DNA of 64,000 bases from Anaeramoeba flamelloides (taxonomy: Eukaryota > Metamonada > Anaeramoebidae). Shown here in pieces: positions 32,683 through 43,773 of this stretch (positions are counted from its first letter, which is position 1; each line of letters begins with the position of its first letter). Under the pieces are notes generated by a model. That model was not told the origin of the DNA. It did no database searches and worked only from the letters and a program-made list of their open reading frames with translations. The translations under genes were made by a program, and so were the position numbers. The DNA lies in contig JANTQA010000047.1 of assembly GCA_027625915.1 (NCBI GenBank), positions 8,308,001-8,372,000 of the forward strand, written 5' to 3'.

Positions 32683-34044
32683 GATTCTATTTAATTTGCA
32701 TTCAATTTAAATTTTTTTTTTGTTTTTTCATACAACCCTTTTTTTGTCAAATAGCTTTCTTGTTATAATCTTTCAAAATGCTTTTTTTTAAATTAAAACA
32801 AGAAGGTTGCAAAAAACAAAATTAATTCTTTCTTTGTTTTCTCTTTCCGTGCTATTTGCTTTATTTTTTTAGAACCGAAACAAAATATTATTCTTCTTTC
32901 GAAAAAAAAGGTTTCTAGAGAGATCTTTTACAAGTAAAATCAATGTCTAAAATTTGTTGAGCTATTTTTGAGACTTTTTCGTGTTGCTATAAAAAAACAA
33001 TTTACGATCTTGTAAAGTTATTTTTTTTTCTTTTGATCCTGAAAAAATATTGTTCATAAACTTTTGGTGAAGGATTTAGTTTTCTTTCTCGATTGCTTGA
33101 TCGATTTTTTTTTGTAAAGAACAGCATTTGTCTTTGTTGACAATTATTGATCTGTTATTCTTAAACAGACTCACACTTTCTTCAATATTCATTTAATAAG
33201 ACTCAAAGAAAAAGGATTAAAAAGTAAATCTTGAACTTTCCCAGCTCCAATTAGTAAACAAAAAGGATAGTTGATCGAGAGTTGATAGTTTCAAAATTGT
33301 TCTTCGACTAACCCTTTTTTTCTTGGCTCATAAGAACTGAGATTTTGTACTTGTGTTTTTTTATCAAAATTACAAAGCCATAGCGTTTCAAATCGAAAAA
33401 CTGTAAAAAAGAAGAAAAAGGTGATTCTTTTAAATAAACTACAACAACAAAGACACCCATATAAAGCTTGATTGAGGATTTAGAGATCCAAGCATCACAA
33501 AGTAAGGAGAGAGCTGAATGAAAGGAAAAACTTTTTAATAATTTCTTTTGATTCTTATCAAGGGGTGTATTTAGCTATTTACTTCATTAGATTTTTTCAC
33601 AAAAAAAAGAGAAAACTAAAACAAGCGAGAGTAATGATCATCAAACGTTTTGAGAAATGGGAAAAGGAAAATCGAGTTGTATTTTGGAAAGGATGTACTG
33701 TAATTTTTTGGACTGTTTTAATTTTATAGAGTTTGGAAGAAAGGAAGAGGTAATTAGAAAAAAAAAAAAAAAAAAAAAAGTAAATATTTGTAAAGCTAAA
33801 AGGATTTACAAAGAAGAGAAAATGCTTTAACAAATATATTCTTTTCAGAAACGCAATAAAAATAAAATTGAGGAAAAATTAGGCTGGACGAGTCTCTTTC
33901 TGTTTTTAAAACAAAAAACAGAAGATACTTTTTTTTTTTTTATTTATTTTTGTTTTTGTAATTGTTTTTAAGATCATTTACTCAAAAGAGTACTTTTCAC
34001 AACTTCAAAGAATTCTAAATGAGTTGTATTGGCTGTTGTAAAGT

Positions 34045-34392
34045 TTATTTTTTGAAAAGTGGTCCTCTTTTTTCAAGTTCGATTGGAAGACTTTCTTGTA
34101 ATTTTTTGGCTTTGTCTTCGTCATAAATTTTGAATGTGTAAAGGTATTTGCTTCCTCTGAGTTTGAATTTTCTTCCATTTTCACCAAGTTTTTTGACAAC
34201 AACATCTAAAAAACAATAAAAAAAAATAAAAAATTAAATAAAAAAGAAAAACAAAGCAAAGAAGCAAAATTTAAAAAAAAACAAAAAAAAATAATTAAAA
34301 GAAAAAAGAACGAAAAGAAAAGACAACTTACATTTCATGTCTTCTTTGTTGCTAAGTTTCATAAATTCTTTGATGTGTTTAACTTCTTTTGG
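34045..34392 (-). CDS. RPL38: Ribosomal protein eL38, spliced
   Basis: eL38 is a small protein of the cytosolic large ribosomal subunit. Two coding exons are clear on the - strand. 34332-34392 encodes PKEVKHIKEFMKLSNKEDMK and the first base of the next codon. It ends at donor GTAAGT. 34045-34205, after acceptor TTTTTTAG, encodes YVVVKKLGENGRKFKLRG, then the family signature SKYLYTFKI and DEDKAKKLQESLP, and ends in a basic tail and TAA. With the initiator Met the protein is 74 aa, against about 70 in other eukaryotes. The 126-bp intron splits a Tyr codon in phase 1. The first exon must end exactly with ATG, because an acceptor (AACAACAG) directly precedes the Pro codon. Two candidate ATGs are at 34530-34528 (donor GTTTGG) and 34719-34717 (donor GTAACC). 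Confidence 0.93.
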
Positions 34393-34719
34393 CTGTTGTT
34401 AACAAAAAAAAAAAAAAAAAAAATTAAATTAGCAAATAAAAAACAAAAAGAAAGAGTTCAGAGTTAATAGTTAAGAGTTGTTAGTTGAGGTTAGGTTGTT
34501 TTGTGAAATAAATTGAAAAATCCAAACCATGTCGAAATAAATTAATTTAGATAAAAGATCTATTAAGAAAAAAATGATTTCATAATTGCTTGAAACAATT
34601 TTTTGTTCATAGATAAACATAAATATTACTTGTGTTTTGATTTTAAAAACAGATTATTTGTTCTTCTTCCTTGATAGTCAGGAATTACTAAATAAAATTT
34701 GAATTTTAAAGGTTACCAT

Positions 34720-34949
34720 TATTGTTAATTGCATTCATAAAAGATCAAAATTTTCATTCAGCTTTCCAAAAAAACATACCTCTCAAGAATTAATACCAAT
34801 CATCAAAAGTCCCAATTCTCAAAGTTGTTTAATGATTTAAGCTGATTTTAAGAAATAAAAAATCGAAATGCAATTTAACATGATCATTAAAATCATTTTT
34901 TGGAAAGCTTAATGAAAATTTTGCTCTCTTTATTTTGCAACAAATAGTA
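34720..34949. mobile_element. MITE, family D copy 3, beside the eL38 5' end
   Basis: The left end is TATTGTTAATTGCATTC and the right end TTTTGCAACAAATAGTA. Arms include GATCAAAATTTTCATTCAGC and AAGCTTAATGAAAATTTTGC. The element is 230 bp with TA at both borders. Its left border is one base from a possible eL38 initiator ATG. Confidence 0.75.
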
Positions 34950-35337
34950 ATTTTAAAACTTTTTTATTCAACTAACATGATTCTAATCAACTTAAAAAAG
35001 TAGAAATATATTAATTGTATCTCATTTTTTCGAGACAATCTTTTGAAAATAAATAGTTTCTCTTTTAGGTCTTTAGGATATTTTTGAAAACTAGACGAGG
35101 AATTTGTCTGTAAGTGATAAAAATAATGAGGCCAAAGGCATCTTCAGAAGAAAAAGAATGAATTTGAGTTCTTTAATATGATCAATAAGGTGGCTGTGAA
35201 TGAAATCAATCTAATAAATTCATCACCTTAAAGTAAGCCAATATTTCTGTGAACCTTGCAAATTATTTGGGAATTTAAATTAAAAAATACTAAAATCATA
35301 AAGTTTTGAAAAAAATCGAACTCCATATCAATATAAT

Positions 35338-35597
35338 TACTATTGTTTTCCAAATATAAAATGAAAATTTTTAGTTGACATTCCAAAATATTTTTCTAGT
35401 TTAAAAATTGAAAAAAATCCAAAGATCTTTATAACATCTTTTAGAAATGATCTTTTTAGACAATAAATTAAACTTCCTACGTTTACTCTAAGACAAAATT
35501 TTTCCTCTGCTCGTTTGATTGTAACAGTAATAAATAATATTCATTTTGGAAATTGAAAAAAAATTTTCATTTATCAATTCGAAAATAACGGAATATG
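35338..35597. mobile_element. MITE, family E copy 1
   Basis: The ends resemble TACTATTGTTTTCCAAAT and AATTCGAAAATAACGG, with inner arm ATGAAAATTTTTAG on the left and AAAAAATTTTCATTT on the right. It aligns along its length with 47815-48069, sharing for instance ATCCAAAGATCTTTA and AATAATATTCATTTTGG. It is about 260 bp with TA-type borders and no coding capacity. Confidence 0.65.
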
Positions 35598-37743
35598 GTA
35601 AATTTAAAAGAAAATAAACTTTTAAATATCAGTTTTAATGCTATCAATCTTTACGTTGAGTGATCTATTTTTCATATTATAATACCTGAAAATTTAAAAC
35701 AAAACTGCTTAATTAAAGCCTGGTTGGAAATATTGTTATTTTGATTTTTAGTTGATTATAACTCAAGATAGTTTTGATTATATTATTTGTAAAAAGATGA
35801 AAGTTTTTTTTCTTTTTTTTTACCAAAAAACTGAGTTTGGGGCTGAACCATTAGTAGATTGGTAGAATATGATGCAAGAAAATGGGATATTAGATCTAAA
35901 TTATCTTTTATTTTTTGGTTTATTAGGAGTTATATAAAAAATTATTTATTTTTTTCTCTCGAATTGGATAATAAAAAAAAAAAAAAAAAAAGAATGAAAG
36001 GGAACAGATTGATTTTTGAGATTTACAAATAAGAATATCTATGGCTAATATGATTAAAATTGAGATTTATTTTAATTTTAAATTATATGACTTTAAAAAT
36101 AAATTTTTACCAATTTTTTTATACTTTTTATTTCAGAAGAATCCAAATTATGATACCCTAATTGGAAATATTTTTTGAATCTTAATTTTCATTCAAAGTT
36201 TATGTCTTAAAAGTGGAATAGGCTATATTTCTACCAAAATAACTATTGACTAAGAATATTTTTTCGAAGATTAAGGTAAACAATCGATATAAATTAAAAA
36301 AAAAAATAAATAAAAGTACCAAAAGTTTATCTTAAAGAAAAATAAAATATAGATTAAACTCGAAATAAAAACATGAATTATTTGAGTTTTTCAAATTTGA
36401 TAAAAAATAAATAATTATGAAATTAAATAAAATACCTTCCAATAAATCTTTGTTTCCGAAGAAGTTTTTAAATAAATATCTTTTTTTCTAAACCAAATCA
36501 AGAATTAGATGAACTAAAGATTCATTTTGAATTTTTTTACTAAAATTTAAATTAATAATTAATCTGTTTCTCAAAAATTTCGATATTAAAAATCTCCACA
36601 CAATCCATCAATTAAAAATAAAATCCTGACAAAAAGAAGCGACTGTACCAAATATCATCTGCAAAAGATTCGAATCACACTAAATTTGTCTTTAATTAAT
36701 GCTGATAGTAATTGAAAGAAAATGATATTAGTATACATTTTTTTTGACGCATTACTAAACAAATATATAATAAATAATATTAGAAAATAACATTTTGGAT
36801 TTTGTATGAACGATTTTAATTCAAAATTATGTTGAAAATTTTTTTAAATTACTTCTCCAAACCCAAGATATCAATAAAATAATAATATTCAAGTATTTAA
36901 TTATTAATTTTTTTATAACCCCACAAAAGAAAATTTTTTTGAAATTATCTTAATTACTAGATTTAGTCAAAAAGTATTAACATAAAAACCCAAAAAATAT
37001 TTTTATTAATTTCTTTCAATCTAAGTCCTTTCCAAAAAAATCTAGGTATTGTTTTTTACATTCCCTAAAAAATTATTTTCGTTAGTGGGTGTATTTTTTA
37101 ATTGACAATACCAAATTAAGAAATAATATAAAAACTAATTAATTTAATAACTAAGGTATTCATATCAAAATATATTAGATGAAATTTTCTAAAAAGGGAA
37201 AAAAAAAAAAAAAAATTGATTCTTTTTTTGTAAAAATATGTACAGCCAATTTCAATAAAAAACTGGAAATCAAACAAGGGTACAAAATATTTTAAACAAT
37301 CTTTACACTAGTATTTTTTTCAATTTTATCAGTGAATTTGTTGAAATTAAAACAAGTCATGAAAACAATTTTTTTGATCAACAAAAAATAATAAACACCA
37401 TTTTTATCCCAATTTCGATTTTAATAAGTTTTATAACTCTATTTTTGTAAATTTTTTACTTACTAAAACTACTGTATAAATCTTCCTATTTCGAAAGTTT
37501 ATTTCATCGAAAAGAATAAATTTCTTTCTACAGATCTATCAAAATTAAAATAAAAAAAATGTAATTTATAGTTAAATATTTCAACATTTTTCATGTTATT
37601 ATTTATATCAAAAGATTTTTTAATTATAAAATACTATTCAAATCAACCCCCCCGAAAATATCAAAAACTGAAAACACGTACACATACACAAACACAAAAT
37701 TACAACACTAATAAATACTTTTTGAACAAATTCTAAAAAACTC

Positions 37744-37917
37744 TACAGCCAGTTCCACTTTTAATACAAAAACTTTTAACGAAATTTAAGGCATAATAAA
37801 AATCTAAAATTACTACACAAAATTCAGTTTCTAGTAAAATACTTTGTAAAAAAAAAAAATTATAAATTTTGTGCCTCAATTTTAGATATTTGTGTCTTTA
37901 ATTCGAAACTGACTATA
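37744..37917. mobile_element. MITE, family B copy 2
   Basis: The ends are TACAGCCAGTTCCACTTTTA and CGAAACTGACTATA. The inner part shares GAAATTTAAGGCA and ATTTTGTGCCTCAATTT with copy 1 at 28631-28829. It is shorter (174 bp) and more diverged. Confidence 0.65.
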
Positions 37918-38607
37918 ATAGCAAAATACTCAGTTTAATGTTATAATTGAAATTTTATTCTAAATTATATTATTTAACTAAAAAATACAAAATCTAAAAA
38001 TATTCTAATTATGGGGAATATTATTCAGCAGATTTTGTGTTAAAAGAATTATTATCTTTGATATCTGTAACATTTATAATCTTCTAAATAGGTATTAACA
38101 AATTTGAGTAAAATTTTTTGTAATGACAATTCTAAATTGTGTTTCAATACTTCTAATTCTGGAATCTTCATAACAATCAAAAATAACAGTTTACAATTGA
38201 AAAAAAACCTATACCTTCTACCCAATAAAACACGATTTAACTTTCCCATTCAAGAAGAAAAATCCGTTTAATCTAATCTAACAAAACCCACACTAAACCC
38301 AAGTATACCATGGAAAGCACACCTACTTACACTAAAAAGTACTGAAATTCTCAAATATACTCAAAAGTTACCAAAAAAATTTCAAGATTTTATTTGCTCT
38401 ACCTAATTGAACTTTGAGAAAAAATTGAACATTGTTTTATTTTGAATTTAACAGTAAAAAAAATAAAATCATTAAATTGAAAATACGAAAAAAGTTGAGA
38501 AACAAATAAAAATTAATAATTAAAAAATTTATTATTGGGTTGTAAAACCCACAAAAATTGAAAATAAAGAGAAATTAGAAAGGAAAAAAAAAAAAAAAAA
38601 AAAATCA

Positions 38608-40224
38608 TTAGAGATTAAAAAATATTTTCCAAAGAAGGAAGATTAGTATCATACCAAAAAGAATTAAAATAAACGAGTAAGCAATATACAAAAGTTGGGA
38701 TGTTGGTTTTTCCATTTTATTTTGATTTTGGTTCATTATTATTGTTGTTTGTTGATTGTTTTGTGAGAGGAGTAAATTATTTTGCTCATTTCTTATGCCG
38801 CTTTCCTCATTTAGTTTAATTTCCCCATTGTCATCCTCATCGGATTCTTCATCAACGGCAAAATCAATCTCATTATCATCATCGGATTTATCATCGTCTT
38901 CATCGATATTTTGAGAATAAATTTCTTTTTTAAAATTGGATTTTGTATATGGGTTTGAATTTGATTTGGTGTGTTGTTCTTGGAAAGATACTTCTTCCTG
39001 TGGGAATTGAAAATTCTTTTCTTTGGCACCCGAATTGCTATTATTATTAGAAGGTATTTCTTCTCTTTTGTTGAATGGTGACTTCTTTGTTTTGTAATTC
39101 TTGTCCTTTAACTTTGATTTTTTTTTTTTATTTGAAGAAAAGTGTTTCTTGCTTGACGAACTTTTTGGGATTGTTCTCAATTTTTTTTTTTTTTTCGACA
39201 AGGATTTTTGATCGTCTATTGTTGTTTTTTCTTCAAATTGACGCTTTCTTTGGTGTGAATCAGATTCTTGATTGATAAGTTCTTTGTCAATAATATGTTT
39301 TTTATTCAATTTCGATTTTGGCTTTTTGAAAGTCTCTTTTCCAATATTTTCCTCCTCTTCTTCCATCCCATCATCTTCTTCGTCATCACTGTCGTCTTCT
39401 ATTTTGAGTTCTTCTTCTTGTTCTTGTTCTTGTTCTTCTTCTTCTTCGTTATCAACATCATCATTTTCAATTTTAATATTCTTTTCTTCTTTCTTGGTGT
39501 TAATGTTTGTGTTGGTTGGTATCGAAGAAAAAGCGTCTGTAAAACCTTCTGGGAATTCAAATTTTGTTGGTTTTTTTGTTTTTTCTTGTTGAATTTTTTT
39601 TTTTGTTTTTTCTTGTTGAATTTTTTTTTTGGTTTTTTTGGAAACTTTTTTTTGTGATCTTTTTTGTGATCTTTTGGATTTTTTTTGTTGTTCATTTTTT
39701 GTTTCGTCGTTTTCCTCTCGTCTTTGGGTTTTATTGTTTTTTGGTCTTCTCTTTTTCCTTTTTTTGTTTTTCTTTTTTTTGCTAGATTTGTCAGGAGTTT
39801 TGCCAGTTACCAAGATCACAGGGGACTCTGAGACTACTGTGGCAAGAGTTGTTCTTCTGGTATTAATAACCGATTTATTCATTTTTGGCAATACGCTTTC
39901 TTTTTCTTTTTTGCTTTTCTTTTTCTTTTTCTTTTCCTTTTCCTTTCCCTGTTCAATTTCATTCTCAAACTCTTGGTATTGATCTTGATCCTTTTCAACA
40001 TCTTTTCTTTTCTTTGCTTTTGTTGGCTTTTTGTTTGTTGTTCTTTTTTTGGTCCTTGTTGGTTTTGTTTTTTTGGCTTTTTGTTTTTTGGACTCTTTTT
40101 GATTTTGAAGTGCTAATTCAATTAATTGTTTTTTCTTTGTGTTTTTTGGGATCTTGACACCTTCATTTTTTAGTAAGGCTCTCAAATCAACAACTTTTAA
40201 CTTTTTTAGTTTCTCCTCAGACAT
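38608..40224 (-). CDS. HeH/SAP-like tail-anchored protein, probable nuclear envelope
   Basis: The intronless frame encodes 538 aa. Residues 1-42 form a helix-extension-helix motif (EEKLKKLKVVDLRALLKNEG followed by VKIPKNTKKKQLIELALQNQ), the pattern of the HeH/LEM-like domain at the N terminus of yeast Src1/Heh proteins and of SAP domains, which bind DNA or chromatin factors. A very long basic region follows with many Lys runs that could serve as nuclear import signals, including a duplicated EKTKKKIQQ. Then come acidic blocks. A single hydrophobic segment (LLYIAYSFILILFGMILIFL) lies at the extreme C terminus with only a few residues after it, so the protein should be tail-anchored with its bulk in the nucleoplasm or cytosol. 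No second membrane segment or Man1-Src1 C-terminal domain is present, unlike yeast Heh1/2. An inner nuclear membrane role is an inference. Confidence 0.6.
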   Translation of the reverse strand: MSEEKLKKLKVVDLRALLKNEGVKIPKNTKKKQLIELALQNQKESKKQKAKKTKPTRTKKRTTNKKPTKAKKRKDVEKDQDQYQEFENEIEQGKEKEKKKKKKSKKEKESVLPKMNKSVINTRRTTLATVVSESPVILVTGKTPDKSSKKKKNKKRKKRRPKNNKTQRREENDETKNEQQKKSKRSQKRSQKKVSKKTKKKIQQEKTKKKIQQEKTKKPTKFEFPEGFTDAFSSIPTNTNINTKKEEKNIKIENDDVDNEEEEEQEQEQEEELKIEDDSDDEEDDGMEEEEENIGKETFKKPKSKLNKKHIIDKELINQESDSHQRKRQFEEKTTIDDQKSLSKKKKKLRTIPKSSSSKKHFSSNKKKKSKLKDKNYKTKKSPFNKREEIPSNNNSNSGAKEKNFQFPQEEVSFQEQHTKSNSNPYTKSNFKKEIYSQNIDEDDDKSDDDNEIDFAVDEESDEDDNGEIKLNEESGIRNEQNNLLLSQNNQQTTIIMNQNQNKMEKPTSQLLYIAYSFILILFGMILIFLLWKIFFNL

Positions 40225-40413
40225 TTTGTTTGAACAATTTTTTTTAAAAAAAATAAATTTTTTTTTCGATTTTGTATTATTTTTTTAACGAATATATTTT
40301 TTCCAAACAAACTTAAAATAGACTCTAAATTTAAAAGTCTTTGTATAAAAATTAAATTTATGCAACTTTGGCTATATTACTCAAGAAAGTAGTTCAACTA
40401 CCTAATTCTGGTG

Positions 40414-40638
40414 TACTGTTAATTGTAAAATAATCCTATCAAAATTTTCATTCAGCTTTGCAAAAAAAACAGTTATCAGAATTAAAAAAAAATTTAAAGA
40501 ACCCAATTCTAAAAGGGGGGATTAATAATTTAAACTGATTTTAATGAATTAAAAAAATTTAAAAGTTACACGATTTTAAAACTTTTTTTTGGCAAGTACA
40601 ATGAAATTTTTTTTCAATTTATATTACAACAAATAGTA
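40414..40638. mobile_element. MITE, family D copy 4
   Basis: The left end TACTGTTAATTGTAAAATAA and right end ATTACAACAAATAGTA match the other family D elements. Arms include TCAAAATTTTCATTCAGC and GGCAAGTACAATGAAATTTT. The element is 225 bp and the most diverged of the full-length copies. Confidence 0.65.
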
Positions 40639-40731
40639 CTTTCAATTTTTCTCCAAAAGGATTGTACAGTAGAAAACAATAAGAGAATATTATCTTAAAG
40701 AATATACTTGCAACAAAAATATCGGTTTCTT

Positions 40732-41210
40732 CAGAGATCAATATAATGTGTACACAAAGACCATAATCTGTGTTTCAAAATATAATCCGTGTTTTTTTTA
40801 ATTCTTGTACCAAGGCAACATCCGATCTTCTACCAAATAGTACACCTAAGTTCAAATCAATTTTGTAGGTAAAAGTCTGGATATTTTCAGTCAAATTTAA
40901 ATTAGGAATGCAAATAGTTGTAAATTTTCCATAATATTCATCAATTTTTTTGAATTTTTTTGTTTTTTTGATGAATATAAAAATTTTCTGTTAAAAAATT
41001 TTCTCTATATTTTGAGAAAAATTTTACAATTTGATCCTTCATTTTTAGAATTTCTTTTGAAATAATAGAATTTTAAAAAACCAATACGATATTTTTTAGG
41101 CTTATTTATCAGTTTCTGTGATCGGTAAATGTGTAGTTCTTCTATAACAAAAAAACATGCATTTTATTTTGAAACACGCATTAAATTTTTTTGCACACTT
41201 TATATTGACT
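40732..41210 (-). mobile_element. Family C TIR element, reverse orientation
   Basis: The left end reads CAGAGATCAATATAATGTG followed by ACCATAATCTGTGTTTC. The right end reads GAAACACGCATTAAATTT then GCACACTTTATATTGACT. The body matches 31382-31857 in reverse complement, including the CTTCATTTTTAGAATTTCTT block. It is about 480 bp. Confidence 0.7.
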
Positions 41211-41346
41211 ATGGTTATTCTTGTCCAAATACAATATCGAATTAACTGTTCAATTACACACTTAAGTATAAATCATATTTTTAGGTTAAGTCTGTGAGGT
41301 TTTAAAAATTTATAAATTTTGAATTGAATTTGATATAAATTTTTTG

Positions 41347-41751
41347 TACAGCTGATCCAAGGCTTCGATGAATTTTTTTCAATATCAAATTTTGATGTTG
41401 ATATAGATTTTTAAAAAGTTGAATATGAGAATAAATAAGCTCATATTGAAAAAAAAATTTCTAAAAGAGTTGATTTGAAAAAATTTGTTACTGATGTTAT
41501 CAAAAAAAAATTGATTTTTTCAAGAGTAAATTTTATGTTTTTTCAAATGAATTTCCAATATTTAGAGTCATTTTGGGTTATCTGAAAATATATTTTTTGA
41601 AAATCAGAAAAAATTCTTGAATATTGACTCATTTATGAAATTTTTTTTTCAATATGAGCTTATTTATTCTCATATTCAACTTTTTAAAAATCTATATCAA
41701 TATCAAAATTTGATATTGAAAAAAATTCACGGTAGCGTTGGATAGACTGTA
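41347..41751. mobile_element. MITE, family I, nearly perfect long arms
   Basis: The ends are TACAGCTGATCCAAGG and CGTTGGATAGACTGTA. Arms of about 95 bp (41368-41463 and 41640-41733) are almost exact reverse complements, including GAATATGAGAATAAATAAGC against GCTTATTTATTCTCATATTC. Total size is 405 bp with TA borders. The arms would form a strong hairpin. This is the only copy in the window. Confidence 0.8.
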
Positions 41752-42558
41752 TCACTTTTTACATTGTGAGAGTGTGGTTTCTGATGAGTCACATTATCTC
41801 ATAAATGATCCCCAATAATAAATCTCATCATCTCATAATAACAATCCAATTCCGATGTACAAAATTGTCTCTTAATAAAATCATTTTTTCAATTTGACTT
41901 TTATTTTCAATTTGATAACAAGATATTTCAGAAAAACAAAAATTATTTGTAAATTGTGCTTTTTTTATTTCATAATTTATTTTCAAAAATTTTGTCGAAT
42001 TATTCTGATCTTCATATGCTTTAATTACTATAATAGTCGAAAGAACCGATTTAAAAAATAAATTCTTTGAATTAGAAATTTCATAATAATTCAAATAGTT
42101 AAGATGTATTTATAAAAATATAAACTACGGTTTAAAGTAAACAATAAAAATTACTGAGTAAATGATTAGAATCGAGAACTCAAGCAAACTTTATTTTTCT
42201 TATTTTTTTATTTTTATTTATTGTCCTTTTGTAGATCTTTCTTTTTGGTGACAAAGTATTATTTTTACAAAATAGAAAAAGATAAACTTATTAGAGTAAT
42301 TTCAGCTTTCAGTGATAAAATGAATTGACAATGAATTAGTATACAGGTACAAAAAGTATTAACAAAAAGTCCAATTATTTGTCAAAGTTATAATTATACA
42401 GTGTCTAGGAATCAACTTCTGTCAAGTGTGATATCACACATAGTGGTATTATTATGACTATATATAATTTCAATAAATCCAATATTAAAGGAAACAACTA
42501 ATAACCCATTCAAAACGTTTAGTGGTTCAAAAAAAACTTTTTTTAATTAATTTTTATA

Positions 42559-42795
42559 TACTGATAAATTACAATTTATATTTGGAAATTTTTACTTGAT
42601 TTTCCTTTTTGAAATTATTATAATCAAGCTTTGAATAAAGCATTTTATGTGGTCAAGTGTTAAGAAACTCTGTAAAATTAGTTGTTCTTCAAAATTTTCT
42701 TTGTCCTAGACTGTTTGAGAAGTTGGCAGTTCAAAGATTTATCAAAAAGGAAATTAAACGAAAAATTTTTTGAAATTTCTTAGAATTTATCAGTA
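42559..42795. mobile_element. MITE, family L
   Basis: The ends are TACTGATAAATTACA and TTAGAATTTATCAGTA. The inner arms pair GATTTTCCTTTTTGAAAT with ATTTATCAAAAAGGAAATTA. It is 237 bp with TA borders. A partial relative near 43250-43429 shares AAAAAGGAAAATTAAAA and the end ATATCAGTA. Confidence 0.65.
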
Positions 42796-43773
42796 TCATT
42801 TTTTTGATCTATTTTATTTCTTTTCTTTATTTAAAATAAAATTACTATTATTTTTTTATTAAAGTAATGCTATCTTATATGTTATAATCTTGACCATATT
42901 AAAACAAAAATAAAAAACTCTAAATAAATACAGTATCACAAATAAACTGATATAAGTTCATGTCTCACCCCACTTCCTGTGTAATATAAAATAAAAAAAA
43001 ATATATGCCGTTTTATTCAAATCCCTGATCTTATAAAATATCACGATTTGAATCCCGTTAACTTGAATTGGACTTGTGTCATGAATTAAACATTGTAATC
43101 TCAAGATTCTAAAATATTTATTTTATTTTTATTCCAAATGAGTTTTAATAACAATATTAAAAAAATACAGTTTTTGTGTGTGTAGTATAAGAATCATTAT
43201 TTTTAATTAAATCCAATCAATCACTTAAAAAATCAAAATCAAATAATGTTGTTTGAAATTAAAATTTGATAAAATTTTCACTTTCTTTTCCAGCTTTTTT
43301 TCAATGTTATTAATCAAGTCTTCCAAAAAAGTAGCTTGTAGGCTGTGATTTGGAAAACTCTATTTGAAAAAGGAAAATTAAAAAGAAAATTTAGTGAAAA
43401 TTTTTCCCATTTAGAATTCAAATATCAGTAAATTACTTTGATCATTAAACAAAAACAAATATTAAAAATGTTTTGAGGTACAATATTATTTGGTTTAAGA
43501 ATTAAATTGTTATCAAAATAGATTTTTTGTCTTATTGATTCTTAAAAATTGGTTTTGAAAAATATGATCTGATCGAAAGAAATCATATTTGAGAATTCAG
43601 AATTTTCAGAAAAACACATGAAATTTCCCTTTACAACATGTTATATTTTAGATCTTAAGTTCCACTCATCATTAACATTATACTTTTGAGTTTGGGCTTT
43701 TTAAAAATATCTCATTTTCTTTCAAATTTCTTCCTTTTTTTTTTAAATTTCAACAAATTCAATCTCAATACAA

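Larger units (their letters stand above)
26517..34044. other. Intergenic region with dense nested elements
   Basis: No protein gene is supported here. 26680-26790 is rich in GGTTTAG/TTTGGTT-like motifs without a regular unit. 27638-27732 is a less AT-rich patch ending in a T run. 27770-30098 is a nest of four elements. A family F half-element lies at 30135-30670 and family D and C elements at 31152-32366. 32605-32682 is a weak C/D snoRNA-like candidate. 32700-34040 contains T/A runs and no repeat I can match. Open frames on the - strand near 33597-33833 are AT-driven. Confidence 0.55.
34393..38607. other. Region upstream of eL38, up to the HeH gene
   Basis: It includes the 5' part of the eL38 transcript (exact first exon unsure), then family D copy 3 (34720-34949), family E copy 1 (35338-35597) and family B copy 2 (37744-37917). 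The remainder is A/T-rich with a C run near 37646-37652. The open frame at 38052-38249 on the - strand (MGKLNRVLLGRRY...) is less AT-driven than most, but I cannot assign it. Confidence 0.5.
40225..43773. other. Intergenic region between divergently oriented HeH and ARP genes
   Basis: The genes on either side point away from each other, so both promoters should lie here. The gap holds family D copy 4 (40414-40638), family C (40732-41210), a nearly perfect inverted-repeat element (41347-41751) and family L (42559-42795, with a partial relative near 43250-43429). An 88-codon open stretch on the - strand at 41828-42094 lacks an ATG start and a recognisable domain. I see no other gene. Confidence 0.55.

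Noticed and set aside
36660-36680. Palindromic GATTCGAATC as a tRNA B-box
   Set aside because: No tRNA-like stem or anticodon arm is present on either strand.
38052-38249. 65-codon frame starting MGKLNRVLLGRR on the - strand
   Set aside because: It is somewhat less AT-driven than most and could hide a tiny intron, but no family or conservation supports it.
41828-42094. 88-codon open stretch on the - strand
   Set aside because: There is no ATG at its start, no domain, and no splice partner. It may be a decayed fragment, but the support is too weak to call it a gene.
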